Shown: positions 8,636-16,490 of the stretch, piece by piece | Position numbering within the stretch: position 1 is the first letter of the stretch | Layout: the number at the start of each line of letters is the position of its first letter | Assembly (NCBI GenBank): GCA_021798435.1 | Contig: JAJZGN010000013.1 | Coordinates: forward strand, 1 to 19,909 | Direction of reading: 5' to 3' | From: a bacterium | Lineage (GTDB): Bacteria; Chloroflexota; Dormibacteria; Aeolococcales; Bog-877 | DNA: 19,909 bases | Translations under genes and position numbers: made by a program | The notes under the pieces: model-generated | Database searches by the model: none | Seen by the model: only the letters and a program-made list of their open reading frames with translations | What the model was told of the DNA's origin: nothing

Positions 8636-8661
8636 CGCCGGAGCCGGGCGGCGCCTAAGAT
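8632..8661 (+). promoter_or_regulatory. Possible promoter of the ABC binding-protein gene
   Basis: ATGACG (8632-8637) and TAAGAT (8656-8661) are separated by 18 bases and each matches the sigma-70 consensus at 4 of 6 positions. They lie 85 bases before the GTG start of the lipoprotein gene and overlap the end of the response regulator gene. They could let the transporter be transcribed separately from the two-component genes. The match is weak. Confidence 0.3.
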
Positions 8662-8746
8662 CTCTCCACCGCGTGGGTAAGGGGCCCGCGGGCAGTGCCG
8701 CCCAGGGCGGTGAGAAGGATCAGGGCACAGGAGGGTTAAGACCGAA

Positions 8747-10690
8747 GTGAGACACATTCCCAAGCTCTCGTTCTGGCGGATGGCAGGGGTGGCCGCGGTG
8801 GCTGCCCTCTTCGTGGCCGCCTGCGGGAGCACCACCACGACCCCGAAGACCACTTCGGGCGGCACGGTGACGTTCGCGGAGCTGCCGAGCGCGCCCCCGA
8901 GCTATATCTTCCCGATGGCAAGCGGCACCTACTTCAGCGTCACCAATCTCTCTGACTTCTCGCAGCTGATGTACATTCCGCTCTTCTGGTTCGGCAACAC
9001 CAGCTCGAGCCCGGTGTTCAACTCCGCCCTCAGCATCGGGAACCAGCCGACCTTCACCGACAACAACACGGTGGTCAACATCACTCTCAAGCACTGGGAG
9101 TGGTCCAACGGCCAGCCCATCACCTCGAGGGATGTGATCTTCTGGATGAACATGCTCTCGGCGGTGACTGCCCCAACTGCGCCGGCAGTGGGCAGCAGCA
9201 GCGCCCCCGGACCCGGATGGGGGGCTGCCGTCCCGGGTGACTTCCCGCAGAACGTGGTCAGCTACAGCGCTACCGGCACCTACTCGCTGACCATGAAGCT
9301 CAATGCCTCCTACAACCCGACCTGGTTCCTCTACAACGAGCTGAGCCAGATCACCCCGCTCCCCCAGGCTTCCTGGGACGAGCTCTCCACCGCGGGCCCG
9401 ATCGGCAACTACGACACCTCGGCCGCGGCGCGGATGCCGATCCCCAACAGCTCGCCCACAACCTACATGCCGAAGGTGGTTGGTACCGGGTCGACCGGCG
9501 CCCTGGGCGTGGCCCAGTTCCTCAACAGCCAGTCGCAGTCCCTCGGGACTTACCAGGGCAACCCCCTCTGGCAGGTGGTCAGCGGGCCCTTCGTCCTCAA
9601 GGACTTCACCACCGCGGGCTACGCGAAAATGGTCCCCAACAAGAACTATTCCGGGAGCCCCAAGCCGACGATCTCGGCTTTCGTGGAGGAGCCTTTCACC
9701 ACTGACACCGCTGAGTTCAACGCCCTCAAGGCGGGAAGCCTGACGATCGGGGCCATCCCCGCCCAGGACATCACTCAGAAGGCGCTCTTGGAGAAGAGCG
9801 GGTACACCTTCAACCCGTGGTACAGCTTCGGCTTCACCTACTTCCCCTACAACTTCACCGAGCCGACCACGGGCCCGATCATGCAGCAGCTGTACTTCCG
9901 GCAGGCCTTCCAGTCCCTGGTCAATCAGGACCAGTACATCAAGGACTTCCTGGCCGGCTACGGGGTGCCTACCAATGGACCGGTTCCGACCTATCCAACG
10001 GGCAACCCCGACGCCAGCCCGCTGGAGAGCAATGGGCTGGTCTACCCCTACAGCGCGAGCAAGGCGGTGAGCCTGCTGACGGCCCATGGCTGGTCCGTCA
10101 AGCCCGGTGGCCTCACCACCTGCACCAAGCCTGGCACCGCCGCCGATGAGTGCGGCAAGAACATCGCCAGCGGAGCTCAGCTGAGCTTCCGCCTCCTGTA
10201 CGCGCAGGGCTCGGTGGCTCTCACCAACGAGATGGAGGCTCTTCAGTCCACCGCCGAGCAGGTGGCGGGGATCAAGCTCACCCTCTCGACGGGTCCTTTC
10301 CAGCAGGTGATCGGCACGGCCTTCAACGGCTGCACTTTCTCGACCCCCTGCAGCGGGTGGGACATGGCCAACTGGGGTGGTGGCTGGGTCTACTCCCCGG
10401 ACTACTTCCCAACCGGTGGGGAGATCCTGGGAACCGGCGCCTCCAGCAATGGCGGCGACTACAGCAACCCCACCAACGACCACAACATCCAGGCCACGCA
10501 CACGGCTTCGAACCAGACCGCTGAGCTCAAGGCGCTCTTCACCTACGAGGACTACCTGGCCCAGCAACTGCCGGTGGTGTACATGCCGACGACCCCGTAC
10601 CAGCTCACCATGTACAAGAGCAATCTCAACGGGCTCACCCACCAGGGGATCTTCGACGAGTTGTACCCCCAGTTCTACTCGTTCTCCTGA
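8747..10690 (+). CDS. ABC transporter substrate-binding lipoprotein, family 5 (DppA/OppA type)
   Basis: 647 aa. A lipoprotein signal runs over residues 1-25 with lipobox FVAAC and lipidated Cys26, followed by a Ser/Thr-rich linker, so the protein should be tethered outside the membrane. The body has the SBP_bac_5 pattern: LKHWEWSNGQPITSRDV near residue 120, the GPFVLKDFT region near 282, and a C-terminal segment with MANWGGGWVYSPDYFPTGG near 539. Such proteins deliver oligopeptides, and in some cases sugars or other solutes, to DppBC-type permeases. Two Cys pairs in the C-terminal half (CTKPGTAADEC and CTFSTPC) may form disulfides. GGAGGG at 8730-8735 is 11 bases from the GTG, slightly long. 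The permease genes follow after a strong hairpin. The substrate cannot be read from sequence. Confidence 0.92.
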   Translation: MRHIPKLSFWRMAGVAAVAALFVAACGSTTTTPKTTSGGTVTFAELPSAPPSYIFPMASGTYFSVTNLSDFSQLMYIPLFWFGNTSSSPVFNSALSIGNQPTFTDNNTVVNITLKHWEWSNGQPITSRDVIFWMNMLSAVTAPTAPAVGSSSAPGPGWGAAVPGDFPQNVVSYSATGTYSLTMKLNASYNPTWFLYNELSQITPLPQASWDELSTAGPIGNYDTSAAARMPIPNSSPTTYMPKVVGTGSTGALGVAQFLNSQSQSLGTYQGNPLWQVVSGPFVLKDFTTAGYAKMVPNKNYSGSPKPTISAFVEEPFTTDTAEFNALKAGSLTIGAIPAQDITQKALLEKSGYTFNPWYSFGFTYFPYNFTEPTTGPIMQQLYFRQAFQSLVNQDQYIKDFLAGYGVPTNGPVPTYPTGNPDASPLESNGLVYPYSASKAVSLLTAHGWSVKPGGLTTCTKPGTAADECGKNIASGAQLSFRLLYAQGSVALTNEMEALQSTAEQVAGIKLTLSTGPFQQVIGTAFNGCTFSTPCSGWDMANWGGGWVYSPDYFPTGGEILGTGASSNGGDYSNPTNDHNIQATHTASNQTAELKALFTYEDYLAQQLPVVYMPTTPYQLTMYKSNLNGLTHQGIFDELYPQFYSFS

Positions 10691-10712
10691 TCTGAGCTAA
10701 CGGCGGCGTCAA

Positions 10713-10733
10713 CCTGGACTGCAAAGGTCCAGG
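10713..10733 (+). other. Intergenic stem-loop 1
   Basis: CCTGGAC (10713-10719) pairs with GTCCAGG (10727-10733) around a 7-base loop, 23 bases after the binding-protein stop. It stands directly upstream of a stronger hairpin. It may help protect the 3' end of the binding-protein mRNA. Confidence 0.55.
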
Positions 10734-10734
10734 T

Positions 10735-10761
10735 GGGGCCCGGCCCACGGGGCCGGGCCCC
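10735..10761 (+). terminator. Perfect 12-bp GC hairpin between binding protein and permease genes
   Basis: GGGGCCCGGCCC (10735-10746) and GGGCCGGGCCCC (10750-10761) are perfect complements around the loop ACG. No T-run follows. In binding-protein operons such hairpins commonly act as partial terminators or as blocks to 3' decay, so that the binding protein is made in excess over the membrane components. A rho-independent terminator without a U-tract is possible in GC-rich bacteria but cannot be shown from sequence. Confidence 0.7.
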
Positions 10762-10811
10762 AGGACGTCAGCCCGTCCACTTAGGAAGCGGCGCAAGGGA
10801 GTGAGGCGAAA

Positions 10812-11753
10812 GTGATCGGATACATGATCCGGAGGGTCGGCCAGGCCATCGTGGTCCTCATCGGGGTCACGATCATCACCTTCATCCTGCTACACCTTCT
10901 CCCGGGGAGCCCGGTACGGGCAATCCTCGGCACCAGGGCCAGCCCGTCGACCATAAGGCAGCTCAACGCCGAGCTGGGCTTCAACAAGCCGCTGTATGTC
11001 CAGTACGGGCTCTGGGTCTGGAACCTCGCCCACCTCAACCTGGGGTTCTCATACAAGCTGAACCAGCCGGTGATGGCGCTGATCGGTCAGCGGCTGCCCA
11101 AGACTTTGTTCTTGGTGGGCTCGTCTTTGGTGCTGGCGGTGATCATCGCCGTGCCGCTCGGGATCTGGTCGGCGGTGCACCGCAACCGGACTGACGACTA
11201 CGTGCTCACCGGGCTGAGCTTCATCTTCTACTCGATGCCCACCTTCCTCCTGGGGATCCTCCTCATCATCCTCTTCAACCAAACCCTGAACTGGCTGCCG
11301 TTCGAGGCGCCCCAGAACCAAACCTTCCCCTGGACCGACCTCAACGGGATGGTGCTGCCGGTCATGACCCTCACCGCGGTGACGGTCGCCCTCTTCAGCC
11401 GCTACATGCGCTCCTCGATGCTGGAGCAGATGATCCAGGACTACGTCCGCACCGCCCGGGCCAAGGGTGTCTCCAACCAGGCCATCCTCATGATTCACGT
11501 GCTCCGCAACGCGCTCATCCCGGTGATCACCCTGGTCGGGCTGTCGATCGGGGGAATCGTGAGCGGCGCGGTGGTGACCGAGGACGTGTTCAACTATCCC
11601 GGGATGGGGCTCCTTTACTACAACGCCGCCGTGAGCGACGACTTCCCGACCCTGCTCGGGTTCGTGGTGGTCGTGGCCCTGGCCACGGTGATCGGCAACC
11701 TCCTTGCGGACATTCTGTACGCCGTCGCCGACCCGAGGATCCGCTATGTCTAG
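10812..11753 (+). CDS. ABC transporter permease, DppB/OppB type
   Basis: 313 aa integral membrane protein with about six helices (near 9-30, 98-120, 132-156, 180-198, 234-257 and 280-304). The N-terminus MIRRVGQAIVVLIGVTIITF followed by LLPGSP is typical of DppB. The cytoplasmic EAA loop that contacts the ATPase is YVRTARAKGVSNQAILMIHV (211-230), followed by LRNALIPVIT and VVTEDVFNYPGMG. It forms one half of the solute channel with the next permease. The GTG start at 10812 has GAGG at 10803-10806; an ATG four codons later is an alternative. It shares an operon with the DppC-type gene 42 bases downstream. Confidence 0.94.
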   Translation: MIGYMIRRVGQAIVVLIGVTIITFILLHLLPGSPVRAILGTRASPSTIRQLNAELGFNKPLYVQYGLWVWNLAHLNLGFSYKLNQPVMALIGQRLPKTLFLVGSSLVLAVIIAVPLGIWSAVHRNRTDDYVLTGLSFIFYSMPTFLLGILLIILFNQTLNWLPFEAPQNQTFPWTDLNGMVLPVMTLTAVTVALFSRYMRSSMLEQMIQDYVRTARAKGVSNQAILMIHVLRNALIPVITLVGLSIGGIVSGAVVTEDVFNYPGMGLLYYNAAVSDDFPTLLGFVVVVALATVIGNLLADILYAVADPRIRYV

Positions 11754-11795
11754 CCGGGCCGGGAATTCAGCACTTGAGTTCAGCGAGGGAAGGGA

Positions 11796-12716
11796 GTGAG
11801 CGCCGCGGATCCGACTGCCAACCTGCCCCTGGCCGGGGCGCTACCGGAAGGCGGGGAGGGCTACCGCTCAGGGTCCATGTGGCGGCTCATCCTGGCGGTC
11901 TTCTTCGAGAACCGGCTGGCGATCGTGGGGCTGGGGATCATCGTCTTCATGGTCCTGTTCAGCTATGTGGGGCCGCTGATCTACCGCACTCAGCAGGTTT
12001 TCAATAATCCCAACATCGCCCACCTGGGTCCCAGCCTGGCCCATCCCCTCGGGACCGACCAGGTGGGGTACGACAACCTCGGGCGGCTGATGCTGGGCGG
12101 GCAGAGCTCCCTTGAGGTCGGCTTTGCGGCCGCCATCATCGCCGTCCTGGTTGGGGTGATCTGGGGGGCTGTCTCCGGACTCGCCGGGGGGATCGTCGAC
12201 ACGATCATGATGAGGATCGTGGACGCCATGCTGGCGGTCCCGTTCTTGGTCGCCCTCATCCTCTTGGGAGCGATCTTCACCACCTCGACCCTGGAGCTGA
12301 TCGTGGTCATCGGGCTGGTGGCCTGGCTGGTGCCGGCCCGGCTGGTGCGAGGAGAGACCCTGAGCCTCAGGGTGCGCGAGTACGTGCAGGCCGTCCGGGT
12401 CATGGGCGGCAGTACCCGCCGGGTGCTCTTCCGCCACATCATCCCCAACACGGTGGGGGTGATTGTGGTCAACGCCACCTTCCAGGTGGCCGACGCGATC
12501 ATCGCCGTCGCCACCCTGAGCTTCCTCGGGATCGGGGTCCCACCGCCAGCCACCAACTGGGGCGGCGAGCTCAGCAACGGGCTCAGCTACATCTATGCCG
12601 GGTACTGGTGGCTGATCTACCCCGCTGGGCTGGCAATCGTGCTCACAGTGGTGGCCTTCAACTTCGTCGGAGACGCCCTCAGGGACGCTCTGGAGGTCCG
12701 GCTGCAGCGGCGCTGA
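11796..12716 (+). CDS. ABC transporter permease, DppC/OppC type
   Basis: 306 aa integral membrane protein. A cytoplasmic N-tail of about 28 residues is followed by the OppC N-terminal segment with a helix at 38-62, then the motif HPLGTDQVGYDNLGRLM (83-99), where the family usually has LGTDxxGRD. The EAA loop is REYVQAVRVMGGSTRRVLFRH (194-214), followed by IIPN and LSFLGIGVPPPATNWGGEL. It pairs with the DppB-type protein to form the import channel. The GTG start at 11796 has GAGGGA at 11785-11790. The DppD and DppF ATPases that usually complete the operon are absent; the coding strand changes immediately downstream. Confidence 0.94.
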   Translation: MSAADPTANLPLAGALPEGGEGYRSGSMWRLILAVFFENRLAIVGLGIIVFMVLFSYVGPLIYRTQQVFNNPNIAHLGPSLAHPLGTDQVGYDNLGRLMLGGQSSLEVGFAAAIIAVLVGVIWGAVSGLAGGIVDTIMMRIVDAMLAVPFLVALILLGAIFTTSTLELIVVIGLVAWLVPARLVRGETLSLRVREYVQAVRVMGGSTRRVLFRHIIPNTVGVIVVNATFQVADAIIAVATLSFLGIGVPPPATNWGGELSNGLSYIYAGYWWLIYPAGLAIVLTVVAFNFVGDALRDALEVRLQRR

Positions 12717-12737
12717 GTCGGCCGCAGTTCTGAGGAT

Positions 12738-12770
12738 GCCCGGGCCGGCGAGCCACTCGCCGGCCCGGGC
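12738..12770 (+). terminator. Perfect 15-bp hairpin after the permease operon
   Basis: GCCCGGGCCGGCGAG (12738-12752) pairs perfectly with CTCGCCGGCCCGGGC (12756-12770) around the loop CCA, starting 22 bases after the dppC-type stop. Only a weak pyrimidine stretch follows. Its position at the end of the operon fits a transcription terminator. Confidence 0.72.
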
Positions 12771-12816
12771 CGACCTTCCCTCCGCCCCCGCCGGGGGCCA
12801 GGGCCAAGGGAGGCAA

Positions 12817-12906
12817 ATGGCCCAGCCCGTGGCCGTCCGGGCCCGCGGCCTCAGATCGCGAGGACTCAGGGGCGGCCGGGCACGCCGGAGCTGGGCCCCT
12901 CGGTGA
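12817..12906 (+). other. Possible short ORF, unidentified
   Basis: A 29-codon frame begins with ATG at 12817, three bases after GGGAGG (12808-12813), and ends at TGA 12904-12906. Its start, MAQPVAVRARGL, loosely recalls the first residues of Dpp/Opp ATPases, which would be expected here, but the rest has no ABC features. It could be the stub of a lost ATPase gene or chance. The remaining bases of the 281-base gap (12771-12816 and 12907-12997) show nothing recognisable. Confidence 0.15.
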
Positions 12907-12997
12907 TCAGGGGTGGCGACTTGCGGTGAGCGGTGCGGGCTCAGCGCTGAGGTGGGGAGGATAGCTGAGTTCGCGGGGCCACCTGGGGGCGCTCTGG

Positions 12998-14272
12998 TCA
13001 GAGCTTGGAGTTACTGATCGAACGGTGACTGCCGAGGAGTCCTGGCACCAGGAGCAGGAACAGCAAGGGCACCACAGCACCCAGCGCCCCGGACAGGATC
13101 AGCACCTGCCGCGCCCCGATGGCCGCCGCCAGCGGGCCGGTCACGGCACTGGAGAGAGGTGTGAGGCTGAAGGAGACCATCATGTCCAGGCTGGCCACCC
13201 GTCCCAGGATCTGCCCGGGAACCTCCACTCCCATCCGGGAGAACCAGATCACGTTCCCGAGGGCGATCCCGCTCACCGTCACGAACGAGAGCGGCAGCAG
13301 CTCCCAGGCCGCTCCCGCCAGTCCCATGGGCACCAGGGCGGCCGTGCCGACGGACCAGCTCACGAATATCCAGTTGACGTCACGGCGGGGGACGCCTCGC
13401 CAGCCGACATAGATCGCGGTCAGGATGGCACCCAGGCCGCCGCAGGCTCCAAACAGGCCGAGGGTCTCCGGCCCCGAGTGGAGTCGGTACTTGATGAGGT
13501 AGGGGATGAGGACCGTCAGGGGGCCGGTCAGGGCGATGTTGGCGATCCCCGCAGCCAAGAGTCCCGCCCAGATCCAGGGCAGGCCTCGGACGAAGCGGAG
13601 CCCCTCCCGGATCTCACGGAGGACGGCGGACCGGCCAGGTGCTGGCACCGCGTCCGCCGCAGTGGGAGTCGGTTGCGAAGTGGCCATCGCCGCCAGCGCG
13701 GCGCCTGCCACCATGAACGTGCCGGCGTCGAGAAGGAAGGCCAGGCCGGTTCCTCCGGCGGCGATCAGGACGCCGCCCACGGCCGGTCCCAGAAGGCCCG
13801 AGGTCAGCGGCTGGACGAACTGCTCCACCGCCATCGCCTGGGGCACCAGATCCGGGCGGATGAGGCTGGGAACGATCGCACGGGAGGCGGGGAGGAAGAA
13901 TGCCTGACTGGTCCCATACACCGCGACCAGCACCACGATCTCCCAGAGCCTCAGCTGATGCAGCAGGACGAAGGTGCCGAGCCCCGCGACCATGACTCCG
14001 CTGACCACGTTCCCCAGCAACATGACAAGGCGCCGGTCGAGCCGGTCGCTCAGAACACCGCCCAAGAGCAAGAGCAGGACCTGAGGGAGGCCGAAGGCCG
14101 CGGATACCACCCCGAGAGCGGTGGGAGCGTTGGAGACCCGATAGACCTCCCAGGCGATGGTCACGAAGTAGATGCCATCCCCGAAGAGGGAGACCGTGCC
14201 GCCGGTCCAGAGCAGGACGAAGTCCCGGACCGAGAGCAGGTCCCTCAGGTTCTGAGGCATCAGGCGGCGCAT
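12998..14272 (-). CDS. MFS transporter, probable drug or metabolite exporter
   Basis: 424 aa with the hydrophobic profile of a 12-helix MFS protein, usual length. The N-terminus LLSVRDFVLLWTGGTVSLFG and the motif-A loop GGVLSDRLDRR (71-81) are typical of the MFS_3 group, which includes enterobactin and macrolide exporters. LPASRAIVPSLI (137-148) is another family landmark. It is expected to be a proton-driven exporter in the inner membrane; the substrate is unknown. The ATG at 14272 has GAGG eight bases upstream on the minus strand. The GT39-type gene lies upstream on the same strand with a 368-base gap, so the two are probably transcribed separately. Confidence 0.9.
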   Translation of the reverse strand: MRRLMPQNLRDLLSVRDFVLLWTGGTVSLFGDGIYFVTIAWEVYRVSNAPTALGVVSAAFGLPQVLLLLLGGVLSDRLDRRLVMLLGNVVSGVMVAGLGTFVLLHQLRLWEIVVLVAVYGTSQAFFLPASRAIVPSLIRPDLVPQAMAVEQFVQPLTSGLLGPAVGGVLIAAGGTGLAFLLDAGTFMVAGAALAAMATSQPTPTAADAVPAPGRSAVLREIREGLRFVRGLPWIWAGLLAAGIANIALTGPLTVLIPYLIKYRLHSGPETLGLFGACGGLGAILTAIYVGWRGVPRRDVNWIFVSWSVGTAALVPMGLAGAAWELLPLSFVTVSGIALGNVIWFSRMGVEVPGQILGRVASLDMMVSFSLTPLSSAVTGPLAAAIGARQVLILSGALGAVVPLLFLLLVPGLLGSHRSISNSKL

Positions 14273-14640
14273 GTCAGTGTCCTCTTGGGTAACGCGGGAG
14301 TGGCCGACCGCCTCGACCAGGAAGGTGGTGGTGGAGGCAAGCGCCGGTGCCGAGCGCCTGGGCTCAGGGGGACCAAGACGCCTCCCTTAGGAGCTGTGGC
14401 TCGAGGGTGGGCGCCCGGCGGAAGGCAAATTGTAGCGACGTCGCGCCTCGCCGACTTGCACTCGGCGTGGCTGACTGTCCAACGTCGGCCGGGGCGACGG
14501 ACCGTGGGCCAGCCGGGTCCAGGTGCATTGGAGTCGGCGGCCTTCACCACTTCGAAGTTGCCCTCCAGTCGGGCCTGGGGGCCAACCTCCTCGAATCGTC
14601 CCGGGGACCCCAGGTGCCACCCCGGCGGGCGATCGGGAGG
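14273..14640. other. Gap between MFS and glycosyltransferase genes
   Basis: I see no gene in this stretch. Reading frames here have poor codon bias and Pro/Arg-rich translations typical of non-coding GC-rich DNA. On the minus strand TACAAT (14434-14429) resembles a -10 box about 157 bases upstream of the MFS start, without a clear -35. A short palindrome, GTCCCGGGGAC, lies near 14597-14607. Confidence 0.4.
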
Positions 14641-16221
14641 TCAGTTCAGCTGCTCCACGCTCCGCCAGAGACGGCCGATGGGCTGACGAGGGTCGCCGGC
14701 GACCAGGATTGGTAAGCCGTTCTCCTGGGGCATGCAGTAGGAGCAGCTCGAGTTCCCGGCGACGCTCACCTGTCGGAAGGCCGCCGACACTTCCCGGAGG
14801 GGCACCCCGACGGTGATGACCAGCTGGGCGGTGCAGTGGCCTGGGCCCCAGAAGTAGAAGCTGTTGTTTCCGCTGATCGCAGGGGGGAGGCCCGAGGCGG
14901 GCCCGAGCACATCAATCGCGGCCGCCTCCCCGTAGTCGTTGGTAAAGATGCAAGCATCGCGCCGCTCTGGAACGGGAAGACGGCGGTACACGGTGGCGAC
15001 TTCCCGGGTCAGGCTCTCCCAGCCGAAGCGATCTGCCAGCCACTGAGGTAGGACGGCGTTTTGGTGCAAGGCGATCTCGGCCCCGGCATCGCTCCCCAGG
15101 AAACCGTAGGCACGGGCGAAGGTCGGGGGTGGCAGGATGGGCATGGCGATGGGGGCCAGCAGCACCCCACTGACCGCCAGAGCCCCCAGGTAGCCCCAGT
15201 GCCACCAGCCCCGGCGAGCTGCTGCGAAGCGGGCCTCGAGCCAGACCGCACCGGCCCCGAACATCATGGGATACGCCGGCGCCAGGTAGTAGGACTTGGT
15301 GGGGGTGAAGGCGAAGTAGACGAAGAGGGCGATGAAGGCGATCCCCAGGGCCCGCAGTTCCGGCCCTCCGCGACCGCGCAAGTACCAGTAGGTGCCGCCG
15401 AGCCAGAGCGGGAGGGTGAGGGGGTTCATGACGTAGGCCTGCTGCGCGATGAAGTTGAGGGGCGAAGGCGGCAGCAGGGTTGCCAGGTAGTTGTGCCAGT
15501 ACGGCAGAGTGGGCCACCCGTTCTGGAACTCCCACACCAGGTACGGCGCCAGGAAGAGGGCGGCGACGCCCGCACCCATCCAGGCATAGCGGGACCGCAG
15601 GTGGGCCCGCGCCGGGGTCGCCAGGAGCCCACCGCCCAGCGCCGCGAGGAAGAAGAGGATTGTGACTTTGGTCGCCAGCCCCAACCCGGCGGTGGCGCCG
15701 ACGGCCAGCCAGAGCCGGTGGTCGCCACCGCGGAGAAGCCGGATCACAAGGAGAGCGATCAATGCCCACCAGAGCTCATCCAGGGAGTCCATGGAGAAGA
15801 TTGCCCCGGTGGCCAGGAAGGTCAGGCAGAAGAGGGTTCCCGCCGCCGCCACGGCCTGGGCCCGCCGCCGACCGCCCAGCTCTCGGGCGATGAGTCCTGT
15901 GACCACGATCAGGGCACCGTTGGCGAGCGCGGGGACCACGTGGATGGCGACCAAGGAGTCCCCGGCGATGCGGTCGACCAGCCAGGCGAGCAGGGCTATC
16001 AAAAAGGGGAAGTCTACGTAGCCCAGGGAGAGGTGATGCCCGGCGGCGATGTAGTAGAGCTCGTCACGGAAGTAGCCGTAGTTGCCGGCGACCAACATGT
16101 GGGCTGCGAACCCGCATAGCCCAAGAACCGCAAGCATCCCCGAAGGGCTGGTCAGGGAGCGGGAAACGTCCCTGGGCTGATCTGAGCCCGCGTGCCGGTC
16201 CGAAGTCAGTGAGGTGATCAT
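14641..16221 (-). CDS. GT39/PMT-type membrane glycosyltransferase
   Basis: 526 aa from the ATG at 16221. Such enzymes move a sugar from a polyprenyl-phosphate donor to a protein, lipid or glycan on the outer face of the membrane. The N-terminal loop has the family's acidic pair, YGYFRDELYYIAAGHHLSLG (48-67, Asp53/Glu54), followed by YVDFPFLIALLAW (68-80). MDSLDELWW (144-152) and GLATKVTILF (181-190) are further PMT_2 landmarks. Many helices span residues 30-410, and a soluble C-terminal part (about 410-526) with several Cys residues follows. This start is preferred over the ATG at 16353 because GGGGAGGGGAGA lies just upstream and the extra 44 residues look non-coding. Donor and acceptor are unknown. 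Confidence 0.88.
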   Translation of the reverse strand: MITSLTSDRHAGSDQPRDVSRSLTSPSGMLAVLGLCGFAAHMLVAGNYGYFRDELYYIAAGHHLSLGYVDFPFLIALLAWLVDRIAGDSLVAIHVVPALANGALIVVTGLIARELGGRRRAQAVAAAGTLFCLTFLATGAIFSMDSLDELWWALIALLVIRLLRGGDHRLWLAVGATAGLGLATKVTILFFLAALGGGLLATPARAHLRSRYAWMGAGVAALFLAPYLVWEFQNGWPTLPYWHNYLATLLPPSPLNFIAQQAYVMNPLTLPLWLGGTYWYLRGRGGPELRALGIAFIALFVYFAFTPTKSYYLAPAYPMMFGAGAVWLEARFAAARRGWWHWGYLGALAVSGVLLAPIAMPILPPPTFARAYGFLGSDAGAEIALHQNAVLPQWLADRFGWESLTREVATVYRRLPVPERRDACIFTNDYGEAAAIDVLGPASGLPPAISGNNSFYFWGPGHCTAQLVITVGVPLREVSAAFRQVSVAGNSSCSYCMPQENGLPILVAGDPRQPIGRLWRSVEQLN

Positions 16222-16300
16222 GCCCGCAGTCTCCCCTCCCCGCGGGGCCGTGTCGTCCCGCTGCAGGCGGAAATCTTGGAGCCGAAAAGATGAGGTGATC

Positions 16301-16327
16301 TCCTCCCCAGGGAGGATGTGGACATCC
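16301..16327. promoter_or_regulatory. Two overlapping palindromes upstream of the glycosyltransferase gene
   Basis: TCCTCCCCAGGGAGGA (16301-16316) is a perfect 7-2-7 palindrome and GGATGTGGACATCC (16314-16327) a perfect 6-2-6 palindrome sharing three bases with it. They lie 80-106 bases upstream of the glycosyltransferase ATG. They could be operator sites for a dimeric regulator or form a hairpin in the leader. No regulator can be named. Confidence 0.35.
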
Positions 16328-16353
16328 GCAGGGCCGCCTAGGATGGGCGCCAT

Positions 16354-16406
16354 GGCGAGGGTTGGAACCTGGCATCAACCAGCGGGCGTGAGTCCCGCTT
16401 TCGCCA
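16354..16406 (+). other. tRNA-like relic
   Basis: GGCGAGG (16354-16360) pairs with TTTCGCC (16399-16405) as a 7-bp acceptor-like stem with two G-U pairs, followed by discriminator-like A16406. Directly before its 3' strand is a T-arm-like hairpin, GCGGG (16382-16386) and CCCGC (16394-16398), with a 7-base loop CGTGAGT. The 5-7-5-7-1 spacing is that of a tRNA 3' half. Only 21 bases lie between the acceptor 5' strand and the T-arm, so a D-arm or anticodon arm is missing, and the loop lacks TTC. It cannot be a normal tRNA. Chance is a real alternative. Confidence 0.28.
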
Positions 16407-16490
16407 CTCTGGTGGAGCGGGCCGGCGCCAGGGCACGGCTGGGGCGACCACACCCGTCTCCCTCGGCGCGCAGCCGTCCGTGGAGAGGGT

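Noticed and set aside
8720..10642. 640-codon minus-strand frame opposite the binding-protein gene
   Set aside because: The plus strand has a clear lipoprotein signal and family 5 features; the antisense translation has none and reflects GC-rich shadowing.
13025..14686. 553-codon plus-strand frame opposite the MFS gene
   Set aside because: It is rich in Gln/His/Gly/Asp and lacks hydrophobic or domain structure; it is the antisense shadow of a membrane protein gene.
16222..16353. 44-codon N-terminal extension of the glycosyltransferase
   Set aside because: A strong ribosome binding site precedes the ATG at 16221, and the extension covers palindromes and non-coding-like codons.
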